Part shown: in pieces, positions 51,265-59,711 of the stretch
How positions within the stretch are numbered: position 1 is the first letter of the stretch
Layout: every line of letters starts with the position of its first letter
Assembly (NCBI RefSeq): GCF_900547735.1
Contig: NZ_URHZ01000010.1
Coordinates: 29,208-93,207 of the forward strand
Source of the DNA: an uncultured Clostridium sp.
GTDB lineage: Bacteria; Bacillota; Clostridia; Lachnospirales; Lachnospiraceae
Length of the DNA: 64,000 bases
Direction: 5' to 3'
Translations under genes and position numbers: made by a program
The notes under the pieces: generated by a model
The model's database searches: none
What the model saw: only the letters and a program-made list of their open reading frames with translations
What the model was told of the DNA's origin: nothing

Positions 51265-53382
51265 ATGGTGAAAGATTATCTGGAAAAAGTGTATTCGGGA
51301 TTTCTGGGAATGAATATTGGAATTCGTCTCGGAGCTCCGGTGGAGCCGACTATCTGGAGTTATGACAGAATACGGAAGACTTATGGAGAAATCACAGATT
51401 ACGTGAAGGAATTTAAAAATTTTGCAGCCGACGACGATGCAAACGGACCCGTATTTTTTATCAGGGCTCTTTATGATGATGCGAAAGACAGGGAGCTTGT
51501 ACCGCAGGATGTTGCCAGAGCCTGGCTCAATTATGCCAGAGAGGGCGTCGGCATGTTCTGGTGGGGCGGCTATGGAACAAGTACCGAGCATACCGCTTAC
51601 CTGAACCTGAAGAACGGCATCGAAGCGCCCCAGTCGGGTTCTATCGAGCAGAACGGGCTGATTCTGGCGGAACAGATCGGAGGCCAGATTTTCATTGATA
51701 CATGGGGACTTGTAAATCCCTGCAATCCGAAGAAGGCCGCGGATTACGGCGAGGCTGCGGCCAGCGTATCCCACGGCGGGGAAGGCGTGCTGGGAGCCAG
51801 ATTTTTCTGCGCAGCCATCGCTAAGGCATTTGAGTCGGACGATATTTTTGATATAATGGAGACAGGGCTTGCCGAGATTCCCAAGGACAGCCTGTATCAC
51901 CGGGTGGCCGATGCGGTTCTCGATTTCTACCGTGCCCATCCGGAGGAGGAATCATGGCGCGACTGCTACCAGATGCTGGTGCGTGACTGGGGATATGACA
52001 AATACCAGGGCGTATGCCACATTATTCCCAATGCCGGAGTCTGCTTTATGGCGATGGCATACGGCAAAGGACATTTTGACAGAACCGTTGAGATTGCGAC
52101 AATGGCAGGCTGGGATACGGACTGCAATGCGGGCAATGTAGGCACGGTTCTCGGCGTGGCCTGCGGACTTAAGGGCATTCCGGACCGTTACAGGAAGCCG
52201 ATTAACGACGGGATTGTGTGCTCCGGCATTTCGGGATATCTGAATATCCTCGACATCCCGACCTTCTCAAAGGAGCTGGCACTGCTTGGTTACCGTCTGG
52301 GAGGAGAAGAAGCTCCGGCAGAACTTGCGGAAAGCTTTAAGAACGGGGAAGTCCATTTTGACTTTGAACTGCCGGGCAGCACCCACAATATGCGCCTTTC
52401 GGATCCGTTCTTCTGCGCCCTGTCCCATTCACAGGATCAGGCATACAGCGGCAACGGCTCCCTTAAAATCCTGGTGGACCGCATGGTGCGCGGAGACCAG
52501 TGCAAGGTGTTCTACAAACCGTTTTATACAAGAAATGATTTCTCGGATGAGAGGTACAGCCCCGTATTCTCCCCAACCGCATACCCGGGACAGAAGGTAA
52601 CGATGAAACTTTACCTGGATCAGTGGGAGGGCTGGGAAACACTCGGAATCGCCCCTTATGTACATACGGTTTATGGAAAAGAAAATCTGCTTCAGGGATA
52701 TATCAAACTCATTCAGGAACAGTGGATCAGCGTTGAATTCACGATTCCCGATGTGGACGGCGACATTGTGGATGAGGTCGGAATTGTGATTGAGGGATAT
52801 TCCCCTTCAAAGAAAAAGAGCCTTGGCCTTATTTATCTGGATGACTTTACAATTACCGGGCCGTCGGCTTACACAATTGATATTAAAAAACAGAAAAAAG
52901 AATTCGGCTGCGTCACACCGTTCTCCACCGATCATGGGGCATGGGACCTGTATGGCGGCACGCTTAACCTGATGCGTAACGAGGAGGCATTTGCCTATAC
53001 CGGAAATTATTACAGTACGGATTACAGAGTTTCTGTGTCGGTTACGCCGCGTCACGGCGCATCCCACCTGATCACCGCGAGAGCGCAGGGGGCAAAACGT
53101 TTTTACGCCGCCGGTTTTGACGAGAAGGGAAAAGCCGTGTTACTTAAAAATGATTTCGGTTTCCAGACGCTGGCCGGGTGCGATTTCCCGTGGGAATATG
53201 ACAGAGAATACAGAATGGAGATGGAATGCGTTAAAGGCCGCATTACATTTTCAATCGACGGTGTGAAGGTTCTGGAAACGGAGGATGCCGGTTTTGCAAA
53301 CGGAATGTTTGGCTGCGGCTCCCTGAAAACGGGACGCACCTCCTATGCGGATTTTGCCTATGAGGATATACAGGCGGAATAG
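51265..53382 (+). CDS. ADP-ribosylglycohydrolase family protein with C-terminal beta-sandwich extension
   Basis: 705 residues without signal peptide. The first 360 form an ADP-ribosylglycohydrolase (DraG-type) domain: YSGFLGMNIGIRLGAPVEPT, an acidic FAADDDANG where the family has its first Asp pair, and GWDTDCNAGNVGTVLG, the second metal site. The last 340 residues are beta-rich and look like two lectin-like or laminin-G-like modules (FELPGSTHNMRLSDPFFCAL, YSTDYRVSVSVTPRHGAS, KGRITFSIDGVKV). ATG 51265 follows AGGAGG. The family cleaves N- or O-glycosidic ADP-ribosyl bonds, but the extension and operon suggest a small ribosylated or glycosylated compound. The true substrate is unknown. Confidence 0.85.
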   Translation: MVKDYLEKVYSGFLGMNIGIRLGAPVEPTIWSYDRIRKTYGEITDYVKEFKNFAADDDANGPVFFIRALYDDAKDRELVPQDVARAWLNYAREGVGMFWWGGYGTSTEHTAYLNLKNGIEAPQSGSIEQNGLILAEQIGGQIFIDTWGLVNPCNPKKAADYGEAAASVSHGGEGVLGARFFCAAIAKAFESDDIFDIMETGLAEIPKDSLYHRVADAVLDFYRAHPEEESWRDCYQMLVRDWGYDKYQGVCHIIPNAGVCFMAMAYGKGHFDRTVEIATMAGWDTDCNAGNVGTVLGVACGLKGIPDRYRKPINDGIVCSGISGYLNILDIPTFSKELALLGYRLGGEEAPAELAESFKNGEVHFDFELPGSTHNMRLSDPFFCALSHSQDQAYSGNGSLKILVDRMVRGDQCKVFYKPFYTRNDFSDERYSPVFSPTAYPGQKVTMKLYLDQWEGWETLGIAPYVHTVYGKENLLQGYIKLIQEQWISVEFTIPDVDGDIVDEVGIVIEGYSPSKKKSLGLIYLDDFTITGPSAYTIDIKKQKKEFGCVTPFSTDHGAWDLYGGTLNLMRNEEAFAYTGNYYSTDYRVSVSVTPRHGASHLITARAQGAKRFYAAGFDEKGKAVLLKNDFGFQTLAGCDFPWEYDREYRMEMECVKGRITFSIDGVKVLETEDAGFANGMFGCGSLKTGRTSYADFAYEDIQAE

Positions 53383-53418
53383 GTGCGCGGCAGTCAGGAG
53401 AAAGGTTTAGGTGTAAGG

Positions 53419-54312
53419 ATGAAAATATTGAATTTTGGTTCCCTGAATATTGACAATGTCTATACCGTGGATCATTTCATACGTCCCGGTGAGACGATGA
53501 GTTCCCTTGGAATGGAGGTCTTCTGCGGCGGTAAGGGACTGAACCAGTCCATCGCCATGGCACGCGCAGGGGCGCAGGTCTGGCACGCGGGAGCCGTGGG
53601 CGGAAATGACGGCGGGAAACTGCTGGAACTTCTGGCCGAATCCGGAGTTAACACGGATTTTGTGCGTAAGACGGACGGCGTTTCGGGCCATACGATTATC
53701 CAGGTGGATAAGAACGGACAGAACTGCATCATCTTGTACGGCGGCGCAAACCAGGAAATCACGTCAGGCCAGATAGATGAAACGCTGTCTCATTTCGGGG
53801 AGGGAGATATCCTTCTGCTTCAAAACGAGATAAACGGACTTGCCGGGCTGATCGAAAAGGCATCGGAAAAGGGGATGAAGATTTACCTGAATCCTTCTCC
53901 TGCGACCAGGGAACTGCTGGAACTGCCGTTGGAGCTCGTGGACTGCTTTATCCTGAATGAGGTGGAGGGAGCCGATATCTGCGGACAGGAGGCTAAGGAA
54001 GAGGAGATTCCGCGTCTTCTGCGGGAGAAATATCCGCGGGCCGTGATTCTTCTGACGCTCGGCAGCAGGGGATGCATTTATTACGACGGTGAAAACCGCT
54101 ATGAACAGCCGGCTTTCCGTGTCAATGCGGTTGATACGACGGCGGCCGGTGATACATTTACAGGGTATTTTATCGCCTCGGCAGTAAATGGAAGCACGGT
54201 GCCGGAAGCTCTTTTGAGGGCGACAAAAGCCGCGGCCATTACCGTCATGGGAAAAGGGGCTGCGCCTTCTATTCCCTGGGAAAAACAGGTAGAGGAAACG
54301 GAATTGCCTTAG
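53419..54312 (+). CDS. PfkB family carbohydrate kinase (ribokinase-like)
   Basis: 297 residues with both PfkB signatures: GGKGLNQSIAMARAGAQ near residue 34 and the C-terminal DTTAAGDTFTGYF containing the catalytic Asp. NFGSLNIDNVYTVDHFIRPG and NPSPATRELLE match ribokinase. The start is the ATG at 53419, with GGTG/AAGG purines before it but no strong site; a GTG/ATG extension to 53383 is less likely. It follows the ADP-ribosylglycohydrolase gene by 36 bases, and presumably phosphorylates the sugar (probably ribose) released by the hydrolases. The E. coli yegUV pair has the same hydrolase-kinase combination. Confidence 0.87.
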   Translation: MKILNFGSLNIDNVYTVDHFIRPGETMSSLGMEVFCGGKGLNQSIAMARAGAQVWHAGAVGGNDGGKLLELLAESGVNTDFVRKTDGVSGHTIIQVDKNGQNCIILYGGANQEITSGQIDETLSHFGEGDILLLQNEINGLAGLIEKASEKGMKIYLNPSPATRELLELPLELVDCFILNEVEGADICGQEAKEEEIPRLLREKYPRAVILLTLGSRGCIYYDGENRYEQPAFRVNAVDTTAAGDTFTGYFIASAVNGSTVPEALLRATKAAAITVMGKGAAPSIPWEKQVEETELP

Positions 54313-54426
54313 AGTGTGACGCGTCTCTTGCAAAAAGGAAGTCTCACATACTCTGGACAGCCCTGAAAAGCCGTGAGGCGGAGCGCCTGCGGCTGCTTAA
54401 GTCTTAAATCAGGCGGGGGAATGTAT

Positions 54427-55467
54427 ATGGAAACAAAGACAAAATACAGCATTTCACAGATTGCGGAGATCTGTGGCGTATCCAAGGCGACCGTATCCAG
54501 GGTAATTAACAACAGCCCGTGCGGTGTCGGTGAGGCCACAAAAGAGAGGGTACGCAAAGTGATAGAAGAATTGAATTACAGGCCAAACGCCCTGGCAAGG
54601 GGAGTTGCGGTGTCCAGGTCCAGGATGATAGGGGTCGTAGTGCCGGATGTATCCAACTTTTTCTATCCGAAAATTATCAGGGGAATCAGCGATTACCTGG
54701 AGAAAAAGGATTATTCGGTCATTGTCTGCAACTCCGACTACAATCCGGAAAAAGAGGCGGGGCTTCTGATGTCACTTGTGGATAAGAGGGTGGACGGCGT
54801 GATCCTCTGTTCCGGTATTTCCAATAAGGCGTTTCTTGAACAGTACAGGAAGTACCAGGTGCCGTTAGTGCTCCTTGGACGTACCTTCGACAGCAGTGTC
54901 AGCGACGCCAGCATCACGGGTGACAACGTGAAAGGTTCCAGAAAGGCTGCCTCCTACCTCCTTCGCGGCGGAAACAGACGCATTGTTTATGTGGAAGGCA
55001 ATACGGAGCTTTCCGGCTCCAAGCAGAGGCTGCAGGGGTATAAGGAAGCGCTCAGGGAACATGGAATTGAATTTGACAGAAAACTCACACTATCAGGGGA
55101 ATATTCCATTGAATTCGGGCGCAGGGCGGCAGAAGAGCTGTTAGAAAAGAAGGTTGAATTTGACGCGATTATGACGGGCAGCGATTTGATCGCGATCGGT
55201 GTTGTCTCCGGTCTTCTCGATGCAGGGAAGAAGATACCGGAGGAGATAGAGGTCATGGGCTTTGATAATATCGAGCTGGCGGAAGTGTTCCGCCCGGCCC
55301 TTTCTACCGTTTCCAAGCCTCACTATGAGATGGCACAGCACCTGGCAAAACAGATGATACGGATTATTGAGGGAGAGGAAGTGGGACTCAGCCACATGGT
55401 GGTGGAGCCTACCCTGAAACTGCGCAAAACAACAAAGGCGCGGGATTATGATGAGGAATACGAATAA
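54427..55467 (+). CDS. LacI family transcriptional regulator, probable repressor of the hydrolase-transporter regulon
   Basis: 346 residues. The helix-turn-helix is ISQIAEICGVSKATVSRVIN (typical) with hinge RPNALARGVAVSRS, and a sugar-binding-type effector domain (residues 65-335). The ATG at 54427 is 7 bases after GGGGG; the upstream frame has no better site. It is third in the operon with the hydrolase and kinase. AACCGGTT palindromes on the operon promoter and on the next operon are the natural targets. The effector is probably the imported compound or free ribose (inference). Confidence 0.9.
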   Translation: METKTKYSISQIAEICGVSKATVSRVINNSPCGVGEATKERVRKVIEELNYRPNALARGVAVSRSRMIGVVVPDVSNFFYPKIIRGISDYLEKKDYSVIVCNSDYNPEKEAGLLMSLVDKRVDGVILCSGISNKAFLEQYRKYQVPLVLLGRTFDSSVSDASITGDNVKGSRKAASYLLRGGNRRIVYVEGNTELSGSKQRLQGYKEALREHGIEFDRKLTLSGEYSIEFGRRAAEELLEKKVEFDAIMTGSDLIAIGVVSGLLDAGKKIPEEIEVMGFDNIELAEVFRPALSTVSKPHYEMAQHLAKQMIRIIEGEEVGLSHMVVEPTLKLRKTTKARDYDEEYE

Positions 55468-55549
55468 AGAGCTGCGGATAAAGAAATTCAAATAAAAAGG
55501 CGAGAATAAGACGTACGAACAAAGAGTTTTAGTAATGAAACTTAAATTG

Positions 55550-55604
55550 AAGATACAGGGAGCAGAATTTCCGGAAGGAAAGATTCGCTTCCTGTATCTT
55601 TTTT
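55550..55604 (+). terminator. Terminator after the LacI gene
   Basis: AAGATACAGG (55550-55559) pairs with CCTGTATCTT (55591-55600), followed by TTTT. The 31-base interior contains a secondary GGAAG/CTTCC pair. Confidence 0.82.
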
Positions 55605-55606
55605 AA

Positions 55607-55697
55607 TTCATAGGAAATTACGTCCTATGAATCAAAAACGCTCCGCGAGGATGCACATGCCGCGCAGAGGTAAATGGTTGCTGAAGCAACCGCGCGG
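55607..55697 (+). repeat. TCATAGG palindrome repeat, copy 2
   Basis: TTCATAGGA-N7-TCCTATGAA (55607-55631), then AAAAACGCTCCGCGAGGATGCACA, then a hairpin CCGCGC..GGTTGC-tgaa-GCAACC-GCGCGG (55660-55697). Copy 1 is at 37197. Confidence 0.65.
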
Positions 55698-55735
55698 CAG
55701 CGCAAGAGTTCCGCAAGCGAAATTCTTTATTCTAT

Positions 55736-55777
55736 CATAGGATGCTTGCCATAGGATGCCTGTCATAGGATAACTGC
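55736..55777. repeat. Three 14-base tandem repeats (CATAGGATGCYTGY)
   Basis: CATAGGATGCTTGC, CATAGGATGCCTGT, CATAGGATAACTGC, head to tail. They share TCATAGGATGC with the repeat just upstream. Confidence 0.75.
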
Positions 55778-56065
55778 CGGGAGGCGCAACAAATTCCGGA
55801 CGGGTTTGAAACTTGTAAAAAAGAGTGTCCGATTACCAGGACGTTACATTAATATTGACGGACAAAAACAAGATAAAGGCGTTTTTGCAGTGGAAAATGA
55901 AGTAAGAGTTAACATAAATAACCAAATAATAGGAAAAATTAGGAAAACGGTTTATCTAAAATAAAGGGCATACAGAGTGGTAAAGAAAAGGTTTTTCCAG
56001 GAAAAATTCAATAAATAGTGCAATGTGCTATAAAACAGGGGTGGTAAATTTAATAAAATATACAA

Positions 56066-56094
56066 TTGATATCAAAGATTAACTGTGCTATAAT
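56066..56094 (+). promoter_or_regulatory. Promoter of the Lpl-type ABC importer operon
   Basis: TTGATA (56066-56071), 17 bases, TATAAT (56089-56094), with an operator 9 bases downstream. Confidence 0.85.
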
Positions 56095-56103
56095 ACCAAT
56101 TAG

Positions 56104-56121
56104 AGAGAAACCGGTTACTTA
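56104..56121. promoter_or_regulatory. LacI-type operator B (AGAGAAACCGGTTACTTA)
   Basis: It shares AGAGnAACCGGTTnCT with operator A at 51192 and lies over the transcription start of the ABC operon promoter. The pair defines a two-promoter regulon for the LacI protein at 54427. Confidence 0.82.
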
Positions 56122-56163
56122 AAATTACAGAAATGTACAGTGCGTAGAAAAGGGGGAGCCTGT

Positions 56164-57093
56164 ATGCAGGCAAAGGTAGAAAAGAAATCAGTAAATAAAA
56201 ATAAAACGCTGCAGAGAATGTGGAAAGACAGGGTACTTTACCTGATGCTGGCGCCCACGATTATCTACTTCCTGATTTTCAGGGTATGGCCCATTATTAA
56301 CATGAGGCTGGCCTTCTGCAATTACAAGGCCAAGGGGCCGTGGGAATTTGCGGGGCTTAAGTATTTTAACATGATATTTAAATCGTCCACATTTATGGAG
56401 ATTTTGAGAAACACGCTGATTATCAGCTTTATGAAGTACATATTGCTGTTCCCGTTTTTTGTTATTTTCGCATTGCTCTTAAATGAGATACGGTGCGGAA
56501 AGTTCCGGAAGTATGTCCAGGTTATTTCCTACATGCCGCATTTCCTTTCATGGGTAGTTATTGCAGGTATCTGGATTTCCATGCTGTCTGTTTCGGGCGG
56601 CGCCGTAAACCAGATTATGGGCTGGTTCGGAATCGATGCGGTGGACTTTATGACGAATAAGGGAACAATCCGGTGGGTTCTGTTCTTCTCGGAGGGATGG
56701 CGAAGTCTTGGATGGGATTCCATCGTGTATTTCACGGCAATCCTGGCTATCAGCCCCGACCTTTATGAGGCGGCCACCGTGGACGGCGCGAAGAGAACGG
56801 ATATCATCCGTTACATTATCCTGCCGGCCCTTATTACACCGATGACTACAATGTTTATCCTGAATCTGGGCTTCTTCATGACAGCCGGATTCGACCAGGT
56901 ATTTAACTTTACAAACCAGTCCGTCAACAGTGTGATTGATATTCTTGATACATACGTTTACCGTATCGGACTTGAAAGCGGCCAGTATTCCCTGGCGACG
57001 GCGGTAGCGCTGATCAAGGGTGTGGTCGGAGTTTTCCTGGTTCTGGTGACCCACCTTGTATCTAAAAAGGTGACTGGGAAAGGAGTGTGGTAA
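56164..57093 (+). CDS. ABC transporter permease (LplB family)
   Basis: 309 residues with six membrane helices. RVLYLMLAPTIIYFLIFRVW is the family's first helix, and the EAA-loop motif is in LYEAATVDGAKRTDIIRYI. This is the LplB/AraP-type permease of carbohydrate importers that use a separate ATPase. The ATG at 56164 follows GGGGGAG, an upstream in-frame ATG at 56140 having no site. It pairs with the next permease, 2 bases later. The cargo should be the ribosyl compound of the regulon. Confidence 0.9.
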   Translation: MQAKVEKKSVNKNKTLQRMWKDRVLYLMLAPTIIYFLIFRVWPIINMRLAFCNYKAKGPWEFAGLKYFNMIFKSSTFMEILRNTLIISFMKYILLFPFFVIFALLLNEIRCGKFRKYVQVISYMPHFLSWVVIAGIWISMLSVSGGAVNQIMGWFGIDAVDFMTNKGTIRWVLFFSEGWRSLGWDSIVYFTAILAISPDLYEAATVDGAKRTDIIRYIILPALITPMTTMFILNLGFFMTAGFDQVFNFTNQSVNSVIDILDTYVYRIGLESGQYSLATAVALIKGVVGVFLVLVTHLVSKKVTGKGVW

Positions 57094-57095
57094 GA

Positions 57096-57980
57096 ATGAA
57101 AAAGAAAAAATTCAGCATTTCACAGCTGCTTCTTACGATTCTTATGCTGTTCCTTACGCTGACCATGATTGTACCGCTTTTACATATTCTGGCCCGTTCG
57201 CTTTCCGACCCGCTTCAGTCGGCCGGAATGAGCAGCCTGGAAGTATTACCGAGAGGCTTTTCACTGATTAACTATCAGGTTCTGTTCAGCAATAAGACAT
57301 TGGTACCGTCGATTTTTAACTCGGTTTTCATTACGGTAGTCGGAACATTTTTAAACATCGTGCTGACGGCCCTTGCGGCTTATGTGCTGACACGCCCTGG
57401 TTTGGTGGGGAAGAGAGTGCTGATGGTTTTCTTTATCATCATGATGCTCTTTGACCCGGGAATTGTTCCCGAGTACATGACGGTGAAGAAGATAGGCCTG
57501 ATGGGCAGCCAGTGGTCCGTCATTCTCTGTATGGCGGTTAACGTATATTACCTTGTTATCATGATGCGGTATTTTGAAGATGTGCCGGTATCACTCTGCG
57601 AGGCGGCGAAAATCGACGGGGCGGGCCATCTGAGGATTCTGTTATCCGTAGTTCTGCCTTTGGCAAAACCGGGAATTGCAACATTGACCATGTTCTACGG
57701 CGTGACAAGATGGAATGAATATTTCCGCTCGGGAATTTACATTTCTTCTATCAAGAAGGTGCCGCTGCAGGTAATTCTCCGTAAATTTATTGTGGACAGC
57801 GATGTTACCACGATCATCGGCACACAGAACCTGCTGAATTACAACGACCTGGCAAAAATTGATTATACGGCGCTTCAATACGCGACAATCGTGATTGCCG
57901 TCGTGCCGATTCTGCTGATTTATCCGCTGGTACTTAAGTACTATACAAAGGGAATCATGTCGGGCGGCGTTAAGGAGTAA
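57096..57980 (+). CDS. ABC transporter permease (LplC family)
   Basis: 294 residues and six membrane helices, with the EAA motif in CEAAKIDGAGHLRILLSVVLP and the standard family C-terminus KYYTKGIMSGGVKE. ATG 57096 is 11 bases after AAAGGAG. It forms the heterodimeric channel with the upstream LplB-type permease. No ATP-binding gene lies in the operon, so a shared MsmK/UgpC-type ATPase elsewhere is likely used, as is common in Firmicutes. Confidence 0.91.
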   Translation: MKKKKFSISQLLLTILMLFLTLTMIVPLLHILARSLSDPLQSAGMSSLEVLPRGFSLINYQVLFSNKTLVPSIFNSVFITVVGTFLNIVLTALAAYVLTRPGLVGKRVLMVFFIIMMLFDPGIVPEYMTVKKIGLMGSQWSVILCMAVNVYYLVIMMRYFEDVPVSLCEAAKIDGAGHLRILLSVVLPLAKPGIATLTMFYGVTRWNEYFRSGIYISSIKKVPLQVILRKFIVDSDVTTIIGTQNLLNYNDLAKIDYTALQYATIVIAVVPILLIYPLVLKYYTKGIMSGGVKE

Positions 57981-58075
57981 AGACAGAGGACGGCTCCAGC
58001 CGTCTGCACGCGGCATTCACAGGCAGCCGCACAAAAAGGGATGCAAAAAAATTATTATAAAATGGAGGAGAAAAA

Positions 58076-59623
58076 ATGAAAAAAGCATTGGCACTGATTA
58101 TGGCAGCAGCGCTTGCAGGAACCAGCCTCGCGGGGTGTGGCGGCAAAGCGGAAGAGAAAACCCCGGATACAAAACCGGCGGAAAGCGCAGCAGAGAACGG
58201 AGGGACCGCACAGGCGGAGGGAACATCGCAGTGGCCTGCTATCGGCACCGCGGATTCACCTGTGGCAGTAAAGATAATGATTAAAGACGTATTCCCGGAT
58301 GAGGAAGATGTACAGCTCTTACGGGAAGCAATCAACGAGAAGATGGCAGCTCACGGCCAGTATGTGGATTTACAGTTTCTGGAGCCGCCGGCAGGAAGCT
58401 ATGCAACGGCAGTGCCGATTGCAATGATGAACGGTGATGTGGAAGCAGATCTCATCTATTTCCAGGGTGGTGATTTAGCGCTGGCACAGCAGGGACTGTT
58501 TGAGGATCTGAATCCATATGTGGAAAAATCCACATTTGTGAAGAGCATTATGACAGAAGTAAACCAGGAACGTATGGCAAACTATCCGTACCTGATCTGG
58601 CTCGCTCCATCCAGAATCCAGATTCCGGCGATGAGAAAAGACTGGGCGGAACAGCTTGATTCTTATGACAAATTAATTGCGGATCCAACCGTGGATAATT
58701 ACTATAATCTGTTTAAGGAAATGAAAGACAAAGGACTTGTGGAATATGCACTGACAGCGGACGGCGGCAGCGCGGACAGTACAATCCGTCTGGACAGTAT
58801 GTTTAACCAGGCCTTTGGCGTTACCGGCACGATTGTAAAAGAAGACGGAAAATGGATTTTCAGCAAAGAGAGCCAGGCGGAAAAGAACAAACTGGACTTC
58901 TATGCAAAACTTTACAAAGACGGCCTTCTGGATCCGGAATATCTGACCGATACCTGGGATACGATGGAGCAGAAGTTCTATGAAGGTAAGACCGGTATTA
59001 TCGCAGGTACGCTTTCATCCACACAGATTTATGACAATAAGATGCGCTCCGTAAACGGTGAAGAGTCTGAACTTGTTATTCTTCCTCCGGCAAAAGGCGT
59101 GGCACAGGGATACAGGGCAGAAGACGTTACAAAAGAAGAGCGCGGTTTTGCAATGAATATTGATTCCAAGAACAAAGACGCTGCCTGGGCGGTTCTGGAA
59201 TTCATGGCAAGCCCCGAAGGAAGAATTTTAGACAAAGTTGGTATTGAAGGCAAACATTATACAATCGAAGACAACAAGATCGTATTTACCGACAGATGGC
59301 CTGAGTGGTGGGCACGCTTCTGGGATACAACCAACAACTTTGACCCGCAGGATCCGTCCCTTGCACAGCCGGTTCTTACAACGGCAGGGCAGAGCGCATT
59401 TGATAATCTGACGAAATATACGGTTAAGGATGTTAATATTCTGATTCCGGAAGAGATGACTCCTCAGTGGGATGCAATGACAGGATATTATAAAGAGTAT
59501 TCGGCAGACATTATCAGAGGGGTAAAACCGATTGACGCCTTTGATGAGATGACGACAAAATGGGAAGAAGCAGGCGGAAATGAATTCGAAAGCCTTTTAG
59601 TTGAAAAGCTGGGCAATCCGTGA
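58076..59623 (+). CDS. Extracellular solute-binding lipoprotein (LplA family)
   Basis: 515 residues. The signal peptide MKKALALIMAAALAGTSLAGC carries the lipobox LAGC, followed by a Glu/Ala/Pro linker. The binding domain resembles type 2 oligosaccharide and LplA-like receptors (about 480 residues): VAVKIMIKDVFPDEEDVQL, YPYLIWLAPSRIQIPAMRKD, EERGFAMNIDSKNKDAAWAVLEF. GGAGG precedes the ATG. It is the receptor for the two upstream permeases. An ADP-ribosylglycohydrolase follows about 90 bases later on the same strand. Ligand unknown; the size class suits an oligosaccharide or a glycosylated or nucleotide-like compound. Confidence 0.9.
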   Translation: MKKALALIMAAALAGTSLAGCGGKAEEKTPDTKPAESAAENGGTAQAEGTSQWPAIGTADSPVAVKIMIKDVFPDEEDVQLLREAINEKMAAHGQYVDLQFLEPPAGSYATAVPIAMMNGDVEADLIYFQGGDLALAQQGLFEDLNPYVEKSTFVKSIMTEVNQERMANYPYLIWLAPSRIQIPAMRKDWAEQLDSYDKLIADPTVDNYYNLFKEMKDKGLVEYALTADGGSADSTIRLDSMFNQAFGVTGTIVKEDGKWIFSKESQAEKNKLDFYAKLYKDGLLDPEYLTDTWDTMEQKFYEGKTGIIAGTLSSTQIYDNKMRSVNGEESELVILPPAKGVAQGYRAEDVTKEERGFAMNIDSKNKDAAWAVLEFMASPEGRILDKVGIEGKHYTIEDNKIVFTDRWPEWWARFWDTTNNFDPQDPSLAQPVLTTAGQSAFDNLTKYTVKDVNILIPEEMTPQWDAMTGYYKEYSADIIRGVKPIDAFDEMTTKWEEAGGNEFESLLVEKLGNP

Positions 59624-59711
59624 TAGATGGGGAATCCCGTCATTTAAAACAGGTAACAACAATATCTATTGTAAAAAAATAAGCGGCAGAGGTAAAACAG
59701 GAGGATGACAA

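Larger units (their letters stand above)
55468..56163. other. Gap between the LacI gene and the ABC importer operon
   Basis: It contains a terminator, the TCATAGG repeat copy 2 with three 14-base tandem units, and the ABC promoter and operator. A candidate extra LacI or cre-like site, GGAAAACGGTTTATC (55942-55956), is seen. No gene is visible in the rest. Confidence 0.65.
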
